Shown: positions 45,038 through 54,554 of the stretch, one piece after another
How the letters are laid out: each line of letters begins with the position of its first letter
Position numbering within the stretch: the stretch's first letter is position 1
DNA from: Leptospira sp. WS4.C2
Lineage (GTDB): Bacteria; Spirochaetota; Leptospiria; Leptospirales; Leptospiraceae
Length of the DNA: 64,000 nucleotides
Assembly (NCBI RefSeq): GCF_040833985.1
Contig: NZ_CP162139.1
Coordinates: forward strand, 2,681,001-2,745,000
Reading direction: 5' to 3'
Program-made: the position numbers and the translations under genes
Notes under the pieces: model-generated
Told to the model about the DNA's origin: nothing
Database searches by the model: none
What the model saw: only the letters and a program-made list of their open reading frames with translations

Positions 45038-46275
45038 TATTTTATGGAACTCCGATGGTGATATGATTCAAATTCTAGTGCAACTGGTAAACCGGACGGA
45101 ACAGACTTGGGAAATTTTGGCATGTTTGTTTCATCATTTAATGTTTTTAAAAACGCAACAAGAGAGCTGATTTCAATTTTGTTCAGTCCCATTTTCCTTA
45201 CATGCCAATGGATTCGGAGATCACTCGGAGCTCCGTTTCCCCTTCCCCCACCCTCATTATAAAAATTCACAACTTCTTCCAGTGTTTCCAAATTTCCAGA
45301 ATGCATATAAGGTGCGGTCTTAGCAATATTCCTTAAAGTAGGAACACGAAAAGATCCTCTGAGTAATTCTTGTCCTGTAATCGTTTCTCTGCCATAGTCT
45401 CTCTCTGTCCGATCAAGGACTCCAATGGTAGCAAATACATTGTTTGTGAACATTGGCGGCGGGTGGCATTCAGCACACCGAGCTACAAAGGAACGAAAGA
45501 CATTGTAACCTAACAGCTCTTCACTACTCAAAGCTTCCTTTTTACCAGTGGACCATTGATCAAACCGACTGCTAAAAGAAACAAGTGACCTTTCAAAAGA
45601 AGAAATGGCATCAATGACCAAAGAAGCGGTAATTCTTTTACCCTTTGTGCCATAGGCTTGGCGAAACATTTTTTGATAGAATGGGATTTCGTTTAACCGA
45701 GATTCAATGATTTCTTTAGAACTTCCCATTTCCTCTGGCGAATAGAGAGGGCCCTCGGCTTGGTCTTCCAGATTAGAAGCTCTCCCTTCCCAGAATAGAT
45801 TTTTCATATAGACAACATTCCACAAACTGGGGGCTGATCGTTTCAGTACTACACCACCTTTTCTGGTTGGGCCATATCCAATTCCGTTTTTCCCCATACT
45901 TTGGTTTCTTCCGTCTGATAAACTATAGGCCGGATGGTGGCAATGAGCACATGACAGTTGTTTATCGCCAGAAAGAATTGGATCAAAAAATAAGTATCTC
46001 CCCAAATCAATCACTTGGGGATTCAGTTTGGGTTGCGGAAGCGTTTGCCCAAGCCCCCCATTTTTCTCTAACGAATTTACATACCGATAATCAATCACAC
46101 AAAAGTCTTTCTCTTGTGTCCACCCCTTAGGACAAAGAGAAGATAGATGGAAATCAGAAGGAGGATTTACCACCTCAAACTCAGACAATTCTTGAATGAT
46201 TCTAGGTTCTACTTTAGAACAATAACAAATAAAAAAGATTAAAGCAAAGAATCCAAAATAAAACTGATACTTCAC
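45037..46275 (-). CDS. Di-haem cytochrome c peroxidase / MauG family lipoprotein
   Basis: This 412-residue protein starts with GTG. The signal ends FFICYC, so lipid attachment at residue 17 or 19 is plausible. Two haem sites are present: CAHCH at 109-113 and CAECH at 267-271, with the family segments SAPSLWNVVYMKNLFWEGRA, VPTLRNIAKTAPYMHSG and LVAFLKTLND. The enzyme reduces hydrogen peroxide with electrons from a c-type cytochrome in the periplasm, or modifies a partner like MauG. It is the first gene of the operon with the beta-helix cytochrome and ankyrin protein. An FNR-type site lies about 110 nt upstream. Confidence 0.9.
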   Translation of the reverse strand: MKYQFYFGFFALIFFICYCSKVEPRIIQELSEFEVVNPPSDFHLSSLCPKGWTQEKDFCVIDYRYVNSLEKNGGLGQTLPQPKLNPQVIDLGRYLFFDPILSGDKQLSCAHCHHPAYSLSDGRNQSMGKNGIGYGPTRKGGVVLKRSAPSLWNVVYMKNLFWEGRASNLEDQAEGPLYSPEEMGSSKEIIESRLNEIPFYQKMFRQAYGTKGKRITASLVIDAISSFERSLVSFSSRFDQWSTGKKEALSSEELLGYNVFRSFVARCAECHPPPMFTNNVFATIGVLDRTERDYGRETITGQELLRGSFRVPTLRNIAKTAPYMHSGNLETLEEVVNFYNEGGGRGNGAPSDLRIHWHVRKMGLNKIEISSLVAFLKTLNDETNMPKFPKSVPSGLPVALEFESYHHRSSIK

Positions 46276-46380
46276 AAGACAAAAGAAACATAGAGAGAAA
46301 AGATAGAAATCATTTTAATGGCTAACTTCAAAAGAAAACCAAGAGTTTTACCATATAAAAAATCCCACCTCTAAAGGCTC

Positions 46381-46396
46381 ATTGATATATATCAAT
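46381..46396. promoter_or_regulatory. FNR/Crp-type palindrome upstream of the di-haem peroxidase operon
   Basis: ATTGATATATATCAAT is a perfect 16-bp palindrome and contains an exact FNR consensus (TTGAT-N4-ATCAA). Its centre lies about 113 nt upstream of the GTG of the peroxidase gene. A half-site TTGATCATATCC follows nearby at 46404. Oxygen-responsive control by a Crp/Fnr regulator is inferred. Confidence 0.6.
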
Positions 46397-46444
46397 CCTT
46401 CACTTGATCATATCCATAAGATCATAAGTTAGGGATGATTTATT

Positions 46445-47236
46445 TTAATCCAGTTTTGCTTGAAACAAAAGAAAACCTAAAGTGGCAAAAACACCTCCGA
46501 AAAAAATAAACAACTCTGGACCAAATGAACCGGTTTGCCAATTGGCACCAACTAATAATAAATAAACGACAGGCGCAATGTATTGATTGGTAAATAAACT
46601 GGCAAATGTCAACTGGTTGGCCAGTCCCCCTTTCAGAAATTTCCATAGGAATAGATTCGGATTGCCCAGGATCGTTGAAAGGGCAAGGGTTGCCATAAAA
46701 GCCATCTCTAGTAAAGAAACACCCACTCGTGGGTCGATGGACATACTAAGATAAGTAGGATTTTGAAAAATATGACCAATCAAACTGATTCCACCAGGAA
46801 CCAATGCTAGGTGAATTAAAATATCATCGAGAATCCAAGAGCTTTTTGGAGTTTTTCTAAGATACAAAAGAATTTCATAAAAACTAAAAAATACAAATCC
46901 AATCGAAGTAAACATTGAAGTCATAACCAAAGAAGACTTGGGATTGATATGAACGGCAGGGGCCGATAACAACATCAATATGGAAGAAATATTTCCACCA
47001 CCAACGATCATAAGGAAGGCAAGATTTGCGGTGAAAGGCCAAAGATGAAAATGCCGTGTCGCCAATCGCAAGCCAACAATCACTAGCAGTGAAATAGCAG
47101 AAAAAATTGACAATACGGGACCATCTGCGTGGTAAAATAGTGGTGAGCCCAAAATCCAAGCAATTAAGACAACAGTAGAGCCGATTAAAATCACAAAGTC
47201 AAGAATCTCAGCCCAGGTCAAAAAGCGTTTTTCCAT
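46445..47236 (-). CDS. Multi-pass membrane protein of unknown function
   Basis: This 263-residue protein has seven or eight hydrophobic helices beginning after a short basic N-terminus (MEKRFLTWAEILDF). Features include a helix with HFHLWPFTANLAFLMIVGGG and another with EILLYLRKTPKSSW. I do not recognise the family and see no charged channel motif or catalytic residues. It lies upstream of the peroxidase operon on the same strand, with 169 nt and the FNR-type site in between, so it is probably separate. Confidence 0.6.
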   Translation of the reverse strand: MEKRFLTWAEILDFVILIGSTVVLIAWILGSPLFYHADGPVLSIFSAISLLVIVGLRLATRHFHLWPFTANLAFLMIVGGGNISSILMLLSAPAVHINPKSSLVMTSMFTSIGFVFFSFYEILLYLRKTPKSSWILDDILIHLALVPGGISLIGHIFQNPTYLSMSIDPRVGVSLLEMAFMATLALSTILGNPNLFLWKFLKGGLANQLTFASLFTNQYIAPVVYLLLVGANWQTGSFGPELFIFFGGVFATLGFLLFQAKLD

Positions 47237-47521
47237 ACAATTCTCTTACCTCTCTAAACTTCATTGATTGGCCTTGGTTTGTCTATTTTTGCAAACAAAA
47301 TTTGATTTAGACAATCTCGGAATCGACCTCGGGAAAGGTTTGAAATTCTTTGCCGATATTTTCATCTTAGAAAAACTATTAGGTGATCTACGAAATCCAA
47401 AAAATTAGCTCTCATTGCATTAAAGGACCTTATATCTAAGCTTTCGTAACAGTTTTATGTTTTTTGAAAATATGGCTAAGCATTATCGGTTTTGGAATTC
47501 TGATCCTGTTCTTTTTGGTTT
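47237..47521. other. Intergenic interval without a supported gene
   Basis: This lies between two minus-strand genes. The only open frame (47457-47654, plus strand) runs antisense into the broken DUF1554 gene. No RNA, repeat or strong hairpin is visible. Confidence 0.4.
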
Positions 47522-48243
47522 CTACTGCTCCACACAGAGGAGCGAGTGGGAATTATTACAAAGATTGGTAGCTGCACCAATCATAGGATTTGTGCTTTGG
47601 TCATTCAGTGTTCCAACAAAAGAGTTTGATCCATCGATCCAATTGTCACAATGAAGGCCCGGTTCAGTTGTCCAATTTGCATTGAACCCGAGCCAAGTTG
47701 TTACGCTGGGAATTGATACTGGATTTGTTTGAGTCATAAGTAGTCCATTACTGCTTGTTGAACCAATAGCGACTGTATCTGTACCACGAACATAACTACT
47801 GTTTGGTTTCATAACCCAATCCAGATGCTCCGAAACACCACCACCACAGTTTGCCGTAAGGCAAGCTCTTCTAGCAATTGTATCAGAAAGAAACGCTTTA
47901 TAGATACCAGAATTCGGTTTATTCGTATCTATTGCACATTTGTTGTCGGCACCGGAAATCCTCCCAGTCCTCCAGAATACGGAACGGCAGTTATAAATAT
48001 TCGGCATGGGTTACAAGGTAAAACTGCGGTTGCCTCATTCATCCTATTCGCTTCGCAATAGGCATTTTTATCGTTCGTTGCCATTTTTACAAAAAGACCT
48101 GTCGTATAATCCTTAGACAAAGGGTCGCAGGGGTTGTTCATCTTTAGATCAGCACAACTGAAAAGGAAAAGAGAAAACAAAAAAAGTTGAATCCTGTTCT
48201 CGAAAATCAAGTTTCTTACAGATTTTTTACCTTTTTTTGACAT
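47522..48243 (-). pseudogene. DUF1554 lipoprotein disrupted by a frameshift
   Basis: The start at 48243 gives MSKKGKKSVRNLI, a signal with lipobox LFSC, then a DUF1554 domain opening (CRIFITAVPYSGGLGG). At about 47956-47963 the frame changes: upstream reading ends GGFPVPTTNVQ and stop, whereas the continuation in the other frame (ISGADNKCAIDTNKPNSG...) carries the rest of the domain, with AFLSDTIARRACLTANC, DWVMKPNSSYVRG and LLCVEQ. One missing base would restore the frame. It is either a recent pseudogene or an assembly error. A complete relative is at 6709-7692. Confidence 0.75.
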
Positions 48244-48692
48244 ATGAGCAAGACCTTTTACTCCAGTTTCATAATAAGTCAATAAAATTCAGAATCATCT
48301 CTTATTTTATGTAGCGAATTGATAGGGAAGTGATTCCAATGTTCGCTTCTTGTTTGTGAAATAGGGGCGTTCCCGATCCGACTGGTGTTTGGAATTTTAA
48401 TCTCGTTAGGGTCGGACTCTTCCGGGGTGCGCATCCCATATACATTGGACATGCAGTGTTAAATCATTACCTCGAACACTCGCAACACCTGAACAATTTG
48501 ATTATGTTAAATACCAATATCTTAAAAACGGTATACAAAGCACAGAGTGACCAAGAGTTAGCTGCCATTCGGAAATATGAGGAGCGTAATTTTATCTTGA
48601 ATAAACAAAAAACCAAATACTAATCTAATTCCAACTATCCTAATTGATTTCTTTGGAAACAGTCGCCACCACATTCATAAAGAGGAATTGCC
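48244..48692. other. Intergenic region with repeat copy and no firm gene
   Basis: The 449-nt interval contains one copy of a GC-rich intergenic repeat (48365-48437). A 39-codon frame at 48504-48623 (extendable to a GTG at 48456) ends in KYEERNFILNKQKTKY but has no ribosome-binding site or family. The end of the interval holds AGAGGAA before the siderophore-interacting gene start. Confidence 0.45.
48365..48437. repeat. Intergenic GC-rich repeat, copy A (shortened)
   Basis: It begins GGGCGTTCCCGAT and continues, after an unlike spacer, with TAGGGTCGGACTCTTCC. The same two blocks in the same order occur at 54434-54522. This copy lacks the closing ATCCCTAACG block of the other. Confidence 0.6.
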
Positions 48693-49176
48693 ATGTCAGA
48701 ATCAAATTCATTTTTCAAACGAGGCCTAAAATCAGCCTTCAGCATTTTTTTAACACAAACCAAAATATCAAAAATCGAACAGCTCGCTAATGGTTTCGTT
48801 CTGATCGAAATCACTGGAACAAAATTAAAAGATTCAAAGTGGGTTCCTGGAGGAAAAGTGCAAGTTGATGTAGGAAATCTTACCTACCGTACGTTCACTC
48901 CGCTTACTGTTGATCGAGTCGTAGGCAAACTTTCCATGATTTGTTACAAGCGAAATAATGGCCCAGCTTCAAAATGGATCAGTGCGTTAAAAGTAGGTGA
49001 CCTTTGCGAAGTTTTGGGATCGCAAAGGTTCTGCAAAACAAAGTGGGTAATCAATCCAACAAGTCAGAGCCTATTTGAAGGATTCTGGAGTTCCAACTAA
49101 CAAACTAAAAGTGCGTGCCTACTTGCGCGGATGGGAAAGTTGCTCTAGATTGATTTGGAATTTATTTTCCGGGTAA
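48693..49176 (+). pseudogene. Siderophore-interacting / FAD-binding reductase with internal deletion
   Basis: The first ~110 codons encode the FAD domain of a siderophore-interacting protein (GFVLIEITGTKL, YRTFTPLTVD, GPASKWISALKVGDLCEVLG) from an ATG with AGAGGAA upstream. Just after VLG the family similarity stops and the frame ends at 49100 (135 residues instead of about 240). In the next frame a C-terminal remnant appears (VRAYLKDSGVPTNKLKVRAYL) and runs to a TAA at 49174. The NAD-binding middle is gone. I read this as a deletion plus frameshift. The short form is unlikely to reduce ferric siderophores. Confidence 0.6.
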
Positions 49177-49198
49177 AAAAAGCAACGGATCTAACACC

Positions 49199-49224
49199 TG
49201 TGACCCGTAAGTGTGAGGGTCACA
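49199..49224. other. Hairpin upstream of the TPR gene
   Basis: TGTGACCC and GGGTCACA form a perfect 8-bp stem with a 10-nt loop, between the broken reductase and the TPR gene. No T-tract follows. It may be a remnant terminator or an operator. Confidence 0.4.
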
Positions 49225-49320
49225 CCTTCTTCGCCTTGGCCCACTTGTTTTTCCGTCAAATTTTCTTCTTGCGAATCAAAGAGATTCGATCTAAATCATT
49301 CATTGTATATATGAAAGAAA

Positions 49321-50025
49321 ATGACTCCCATTAAAACTTATTTACTCACCCTTTTTCTTTTGATTGGATTTGGAATTCCATTAAATTCAGAACCATTATC
49401 GGAGACTAACCAAAAAGCCATTGATGCCTTTTACCAGAAAAACTGGGCTCAGGCCGAAATCTGGTTCAAAGAAAGTTTAAAGAAAAATCCGAATGACCCA
49501 TATGCAAACTATAACTTGGCCTGCGTTTACAGCATTCACTTAAGTCAATGTGAGAATTTGACAGAAGAACAAGACGTTTTTCAGTTATTAAATACTGCAG
49601 CCACATATAAAAAAACTTACAAAAGTTTGATGCTTAAAGACAAAGACCTTTCCTTACTTCGTAATACATACAGATTCAATGAAATTGCAGGTTTAAACCC
49701 AAAAGAAATCTTTACAAATATTATTTGGTATGGTCCAAGTCCAGGTGCTTATGGGTCAATAGCAGAAATCAAGTTTGATTCAAATGGTTCATTTGAACTC
49801 TCTTTGGTTGAATTTCGGGAAAGTGATGGTACACTGGAAAAACCAAAGTATAGAGGAAAGTATCAATGGATTTCCGAAAAAGTCATCCAATTAGAATTTC
49901 AAAAACTTCCTTCCTCACTTCCCAACCAAACAAAAAAAAGGCAAGCACGTTGGAACAAAAATATCCTCGAAATCGAAGGTTTTGACTATCAGTTTCAGGA
50001 TACACACGACCGTTGCTCAGCATAG
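49321..50025 (+). CDS. Exported TPR-repeat protein
   Basis: A signal peptide (YLLTLFLLIGFGIPLNSEP) opens this 234-residue protein. A tetratricopeptide unit follows: AIDAFYQKNWAQAEIWFKESLKKNPNDPYANYNLACVY, with the typical W/L-G-A-Y-F-A-P spacing (shown in two parts, residues about 33-70). The C-terminal ~100 residues look like a small beta domain (AEIKFDSNGSFELSLVEFRE, YRGKYQWISEKVIQLEF). It is likely a periplasmic or surface-facing scaffold protein. No partner is evident. Confidence 0.78.
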   Translation: MTPIKTYLLTLFLLIGFGIPLNSEPLSETNQKAIDAFYQKNWAQAEIWFKESLKKNPNDPYANYNLACVYSIHLSQCENLTEEQDVFQLLNTAATYKKTYKSLMLKDKDLSLLRNTYRFNEIAGLNPKEIFTNIIWYGPSPGAYGSIAEIKFDSNGSFELSLVEFRESDGTLEKPKYRGKYQWISEKVIQLEFQKLPSSLPNQTKKRQARWNKNILEIEGFDYQFQDTHDRCSA

Positions 50026-50239
50026 AAGAAAGCAATTCCATCTATCACATTGCCCAATAGATTGGCTTCGCTTATGAATGTAACTAACAGATTTAATTTC
50101 AATTTGCGGTTTGCGTTTGTCAGTTTCGTTTGCCTTTCAGAGTATAATATAAATAGATTGCTCTCGGAATCAGAGATTAGAAGCTTCAATTCAAGCTAAT
50201 TTTCTCGTTTGAATCAAACTCTCTATTTCTTTCTCGCCT

Positions 50240-52795
50240 ATGGGTAGTTTTATGGTAATTTCGCTTTCTTTTTTTAAAAAAAAATTTTTTTTACCTCTAC
50301 TTGTAGTTTTTATATTTTTTTCTTTTTGTAAAGTCGCAACCTCTCCTCTCCCCGATATAAATTCCGGATCAATGGATCTTACCTCATGGGAATCTAAAGG
50401 AAGTTTGATAAATTTGAAAGGAGATTGGGAATTTTGTTGGGATGAATTAATTCCTCCTGAATCGGATGAGTCCGTATGGAAAAAAAAATGCCATGGTTAT
50501 TTTCCGGTTCCATCTTTTTGGAAATTCTACAAAATAAATGGAAAAAACCTACCGATTTTCGGAAAGGGAACCTACAGACTCAAACTCAAACTTCCAAAAC
50601 GGGAAATGAACTACGGATTGTTTTGGACGGAAATCATGTCCGCATTCGAAATTTTCGTTAACGCCCGTTCTGTGGTAAAAGTGGGACAAACGGGAAACAG
50701 TTTTGAAACAATGAAGCCTGACCTGAAACCAGGCACGTCTTATCTGGGAAATCTTTCCGATGAAGTGACAATCGTCGTTTGGGTATCCAACTTCAATCAT
50801 GAAAATCACGGATTTTGGGAACCTCTTTATTTCGGAGAATGGAAATCCATAGAAAGACAGCACATCAATCTTGTTATACGGGACATTGCGAGTTCTTCTG
50901 CAATTATTATCATCGGCTTGTACCATCTGATTATCTATCTTTCAAGATTCCGTTCCAAAGAATATCTGATGTTCGGTATTTTCTGTATGATTATGGGAAT
51001 TCGCCAATTGAATTTTGAAACACATACGTTCTATTATCTATTTCCAAATTTGGATTTTGATTCATATATCCGGCTGCTCTTCGGAGTGATTTATATGATC
51101 GGGGTTTCCATGGTAACACTCTACGATCTTTTATTTCCGAAGGACATCCCCAAAATAATCACAAAAGTTCTCAGGTTGGTTTTCTTTAGTTTTTTACTAA
51201 CTTTGTTTTTGCCGGTTTCCACTTTCACACATTACGCATTGTATCTCTTCGGTTTTGCAATGATTGCGCTCATACTGTATGTACCTTTGTTCATCAGAGC
51301 TTTTTTTAGAAAAAGGGAAGGTGCGGGACTTATGCTCATTGCCTATTCCATTACAGCGGTTACCTTACTGAACGATTTATTATTTAATTTCGGATTGATT
51401 CATACAGGTTATCTCTCCCATTTGGGGGTTTTGTTATTTATCTTCATCCAAGCGATTCTATTATCAAAAAAAATAACAAAGGCATTGCAAGAGGAAGAAA
51501 AATTAGTTCAAAAGCTTGGTGAAACTTTGGAAGAAAAAAACAGAACCCATACGGAACTCTTGAACCTGAAAGAATACCAAAAATACGAATTGGAATTGCA
51601 GGTAAAACTCCGCACGGAAGAATACGAGACCGCCAAACAACTAGCAGAAACCGCGAACAAGGCAAAGTCTCAATTTTTAGCAACAATGAGTCACGAAATC
51701 AGAACTCCCATGAACGGAATTTTGGGAATCACGGAACTTTTGAAAATGACAACTGTTTCGGAGGATCAAGCACAATATCTGAAGATGATTCAGGACAGCG
51801 GACAATCTCTTTTAACCATATTGAACGATATTTTGGATTATTCCAAACTGGAAGCGGGGAAAATAGAATTATTGGAATCCGATTTTTCTTGGAAAATTCT
51901 ACTCGAACTTGCGGAAGGGATTTTTAAGCACCAAGCGGAACAGAAACAAGTTCGATTTGAAGTCAACTTTGAGCCAGATTTTATATTTTTAGCACATGGC
52001 GATGAAAACAGAATCAAACAAGTGTTATTTAATCTAGTCTCCAATGCGGTCAAATTTACGGAATCTGGAGAAATCAAAATCCTTCTCTCTTCCAAAAAGG
52101 AAGAAGTAGGAAACTGGATTCAATACAAAGTATCGATAACGGATACGGGAATAGGAATCCCGGAAGACAAAATAGGTTCCTTGTTCCAAAGATTCACACA
52201 GTTGGATTCAAGCATATCCCGTAAGTACGGAGGAACGGGACTCGGTCTTGCCATCTCTAAAAAAATAATGGATGTGATGGGAGGAGAATTGAAAGTAAAA
52301 AGGAATTTTCTCACCGGTTCCTGTTTTGAAATTGAACTCAGACTTCTTCCCAACCAAATGTCCAGAGTCATACGATCCGAAGATTCGGTGGATCTCTCTC
52401 GATTACCATCTAACACAAATGTGCTGATTGCGGAAGATGATCCTACCAACCTGTTTCTACTTTCTAGTTTTTTGAAAAAATTAAAAGTCCGCCATGATGT
52501 GGCGAAAGACGGCAGGGAAGCAGTAACAAAGGCCCAAACAAACGAATTCCATCTGATTTTTATGGACATCAATATGCCCAATCTGGATGGTATCGGTGCC
52601 TCGGAAGAGATTTTGAAAGACGAACGGATTTTTCCCAAACCAATCATCATAGCCGTTACGGCGGACGCCTTCCAGGATGATCAAGACAAGTGCATTCGCG
52701 CCGGAATGTCTTCGTTTTTGCCGAAACCGTTCCAAAAAAGAGAAATAGAACAAGCATTATATGAATGGCTGATTGAAAGAAAAACCGGCCTTTAA
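50240..52795 (+). CDS. 7TM-DISM hybrid histidine kinase
   Basis: The 851-residue protein has a lipobox-like FSFC, an external 7TMR-DISMED2 domain (INLKGDWEFCWDELI, GTYRLKLKLPK), seven helices at about 215-420 and a coiled coil. The HisKA box is ATMSHEIRTPMNGILG with His at 485. The HATPase carries NLVSNAVKFTESG, DTGIGIPEDK and GGTGLGLAISKKIM. A C-terminal receiver starts near 727 (NVLIAEDDP) with Asp776 in FMDINMPNLDG and LPKPF near the end. It may signal via phosphorelay to an unlinked partner. The sensor part is related to the kinase at 20.4 kb. Confidence 0.93.
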   Translation: MGSFMVISLSFFKKKFFLPLLVVFIFFSFCKVATSPLPDINSGSMDLTSWESKGSLINLKGDWEFCWDELIPPESDESVWKKKCHGYFPVPSFWKFYKINGKNLPIFGKGTYRLKLKLPKREMNYGLFWTEIMSAFEIFVNARSVVKVGQTGNSFETMKPDLKPGTSYLGNLSDEVTIVVWVSNFNHENHGFWEPLYFGEWKSIERQHINLVIRDIASSSAIIIIGLYHLIIYLSRFRSKEYLMFGIFCMIMGIRQLNFETHTFYYLFPNLDFDSYIRLLFGVIYMIGVSMVTLYDLLFPKDIPKIITKVLRLVFFSFLLTLFLPVSTFTHYALYLFGFAMIALILYVPLFIRAFFRKREGAGLMLIAYSITAVTLLNDLLFNFGLIHTGYLSHLGVLLFIFIQAILLSKKITKALQEEEKLVQKLGETLEEKNRTHTELLNLKEYQKYELELQVKLRTEEYETAKQLAETANKAKSQFLATMSHEIRTPMNGILGITELLKMTTVSEDQAQYLKMIQDSGQSLLTILNDILDYSKLEAGKIELLESDFSWKILLELAEGIFKHQAEQKQVRFEVNFEPDFIFLAHGDENRIKQVLFNLVSNAVKFTESGEIKILLSSKKEEVGNWIQYKVSITDTGIGIPEDKIGSLFQRFTQLDSSISRKYGGTGLGLAISKKIMDVMGGELKVKRNFLTGSCFEIELRLLPNQMSRVIRSEDSVDLSRLPSNTNVLIAEDDPTNLFLLSSFLKKLKVRHDVAKDGREAVTKAQTNEFHLIFMDINMPNLDGIGASEEILKDERIFPKPIIIAVTADAFQDDQDKCIRAGMSSFLPKPFQKREIEQALYEWLIERKTGL

Positions 52796-52880
52796 AAGCC
52801 CCACATCTTTCGACGTAAGGCTTATCCCAACGAAGCAGTAATCAACCTAACGTTCGTAATTATCAGTATAGAATGTCTCG

Positions 52881-54296
52881 CTACCTAAATCGTGAGATTT
52901 TTGATTTCGGCGTTTTTTTCGCACTAGGAGATGATTTTTTAGGCTCTGATCGATTGCCTGATTCACTTGGTTTTCTTTTTTCCGATTGCCCTTGGCTCCG
53001 ATGTGAGTTTTGTTTGGAGTTCTGCTTTGAATTCGCATTACGACCAGATGAATTATCTCCCAATTGCGTGTGACGTCTTTGACCTCGATTGCCGCCACCT
53101 CCAGATCCATGGATTTTGGGAGCTTTGCCTGTATGCGATTCAACCCGCGCTGCATGGTAAGGATGGTCACGATCCACTGGGATCGAAATTCCAATTAATT
53201 TTTCAATGTCTTTGATCAGTGATCTTTCGTCTGCCTCTGCTATTGCAATGGCAATTCCATTTTTCCCTGCACGTGCTGTACGGCCAATTCGATGTACATA
53301 GGTTTCGGGAACATAAGGAATTTCATAATTAATGACATGGGTGATGTCATCGATGTCGATTCCTCGGGCAGCCAAATCGGTTGCGACAAGGGCTCTGTTT
53401 TTTCCCGAACGAAAATCTTCTAAGGCTCTTTGTCTAGCTGATTGACTTTTATTGCCGTGAATTACATCAGTTTTGATTCCACTTTTGTTCAAGAGTTCCG
53501 AAATTTTATTTGCTCCATGTTTTGTTTTGGTAAAGATAATAGTTTTTTTAAAATTTTTATCTTTAAACAAATGAAGGAGAAGATTTTTTTTATCTGCTAG
53601 TTCTGTATACATCACAGATTGTGAAATTAGTTCTACTGTCGACGAAACAGGTGTTACATCGATACGAATTGGTTTTACCAAAATAGAGTTTGCCAATTTT
53701 TCTATTTCAGGCGGCATAGTTGCAGAAAAAAACAAATTCTGTCTGCGCTTCGGAAGAAAGGAAATGATTTTTCGAATATCATGGATAAAACCCATATCCA
53801 ACATCCTATCTGCTTCATCTAACACAAATATTTCGAGATTTTTCAATGTTACCAAATTTTGGTTCATCAAATCGACCAGGCGACCAGGCGTGGCAATGAG
53901 CACATCCAATCCGCTTGCAATGGCCTTGGCTTGGGGATTTTGTCCCACACCACCAAAAATTACTGCCGTTCGAATTTGGGTATATTTTCCATATAAAACA
54001 AAACTTTCATGGACCTGAATGGCAAGCTCACGAGTGGGAACTAACACAAGAGATCGTGGTTGTTTTGGATTTGGTTTTGCCCTCGTGGAAATTAAATTTT
54101 GGATTATAGGCAAAGCAAAAGCAGCGGTTTTACCTGTTCCTGTTTGAGCACAACCTAACAGATCGTGATTGTCTAGAAGTAAAGGAATGGCTTGGATTTG
54201 GATGGGTGTAGGTTTAGTATAACCAGTTTCAACGACTGCTTTTTGGATGGATCGATCTAATTTCAGATCTGAAAACGTTTCAATTTGTTTTTGCAA
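52881..54296 (-). CDS. DEAD-box RNA helicase
   Basis: This 471-residue protein opens with FSDLKLDRSIQKAVVETGYTKPTPIQ, the Q motif. Later come GCAQTGTGKTAAFALPI (motif I), VLDEADRMLDMGF (II), FFSATMP (III) and HRIGRTARAGKNG (VI). The tail from about 385 is basic and low-complexity (GGGGNRGQRRHTQ, SKQNSKQNSHRSQ), as in RhlE/CsdA-like cold-shock or ribosome-assembly helicases. It unwinds RNA duplexes. The apparent start is TTG; no ATG exists upstream in frame before a stop. Confidence 0.92.
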   Translation of the reverse strand: MQKQIETFSDLKLDRSIQKAVVETGYTKPTPIQIQAIPLLLDNHDLLGCAQTGTGKTAAFALPIIQNLISTRAKPNPKQPRSLVLVPTRELAIQVHESFVLYGKYTQIRTAVIFGGVGQNPQAKAIASGLDVLIATPGRLVDLMNQNLVTLKNLEIFVLDEADRMLDMGFIHDIRKIISFLPKRRQNLFFSATMPPEIEKLANSILVKPIRIDVTPVSSTVELISQSVMYTELADKKNLLLHLFKDKNFKKTIIFTKTKHGANKISELLNKSGIKTDVIHGNKSQSARQRALEDFRSGKNRALVATDLAARGIDIDDITHVINYEIPYVPETYVHRIGRTARAGKNGIAIAIAEADERSLIKDIEKLIGISIPVDRDHPYHAARVESHTGKAPKIHGSGGGGNRGQRRHTQLGDNSSGRNANSKQNSKQNSHRSQGQSEKRKPSESGNRSEPKKSSPSAKKTPKSKISRFR

Positions 54297-54433
54297 AATA
54301 TGCCTACGTGTCTATCCTCCTAAATTAAGAAAAGCAGTCTATTTGGATAGGTCAAAAATTTCTCTTTTTGAAGTGTGAACTGAGAACATAGGTTTGGTCA
54401 ATCGCAAGGTAGAGGAATGAATTTTGATATCAT

Positions 54434-54522
54434 GGGCGTTCCCGATTGGATCGGAGTTTTGGAAATGGAATGTGTAAGGGTCGGGCTCTCCCTCGACGAG
54501 GGCGCTCGGTCGATCCCTAACG
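54434..54522. repeat. Intergenic GC-rich repeat, copy B
   Basis: This copy has GGGCGTTCCCGAT at the left, AAGGGTCGGGCTCTCC in the middle, a self-complementary CCCTCGACGAGGG and ATCCCTAACG at the right. The outermost blocks are imperfect inverted repeats. It lies between the DEAD-box gene and hsdM and matches copy A at 48365. Confidence 0.6.
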
Positions 54523-54554
54523 TGGGGGAATAAATTCTAAATAGAATTCTATTT

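Noticed and set aside
48456..48623. Possible 39-56 codon gene after the repeat copy
   Set aside because: There is no ribosome-binding site, family or partner; it may be a gene remnant, so it was not called.
52120..52650. 176-codon antisense frame inside the hybrid kinase gene
   Set aside because: It is opposite the receiver and HATPase coding sequence; its composition follows from that gene.
54434..54522. Integron attC site (hairpin repeat plus a tyrosine recombinase in the window)
   Set aside because: The end boxes have GTT at the left and AAC at the right, opposite to the AAC...GTT order of attC, and no cassette array is present.
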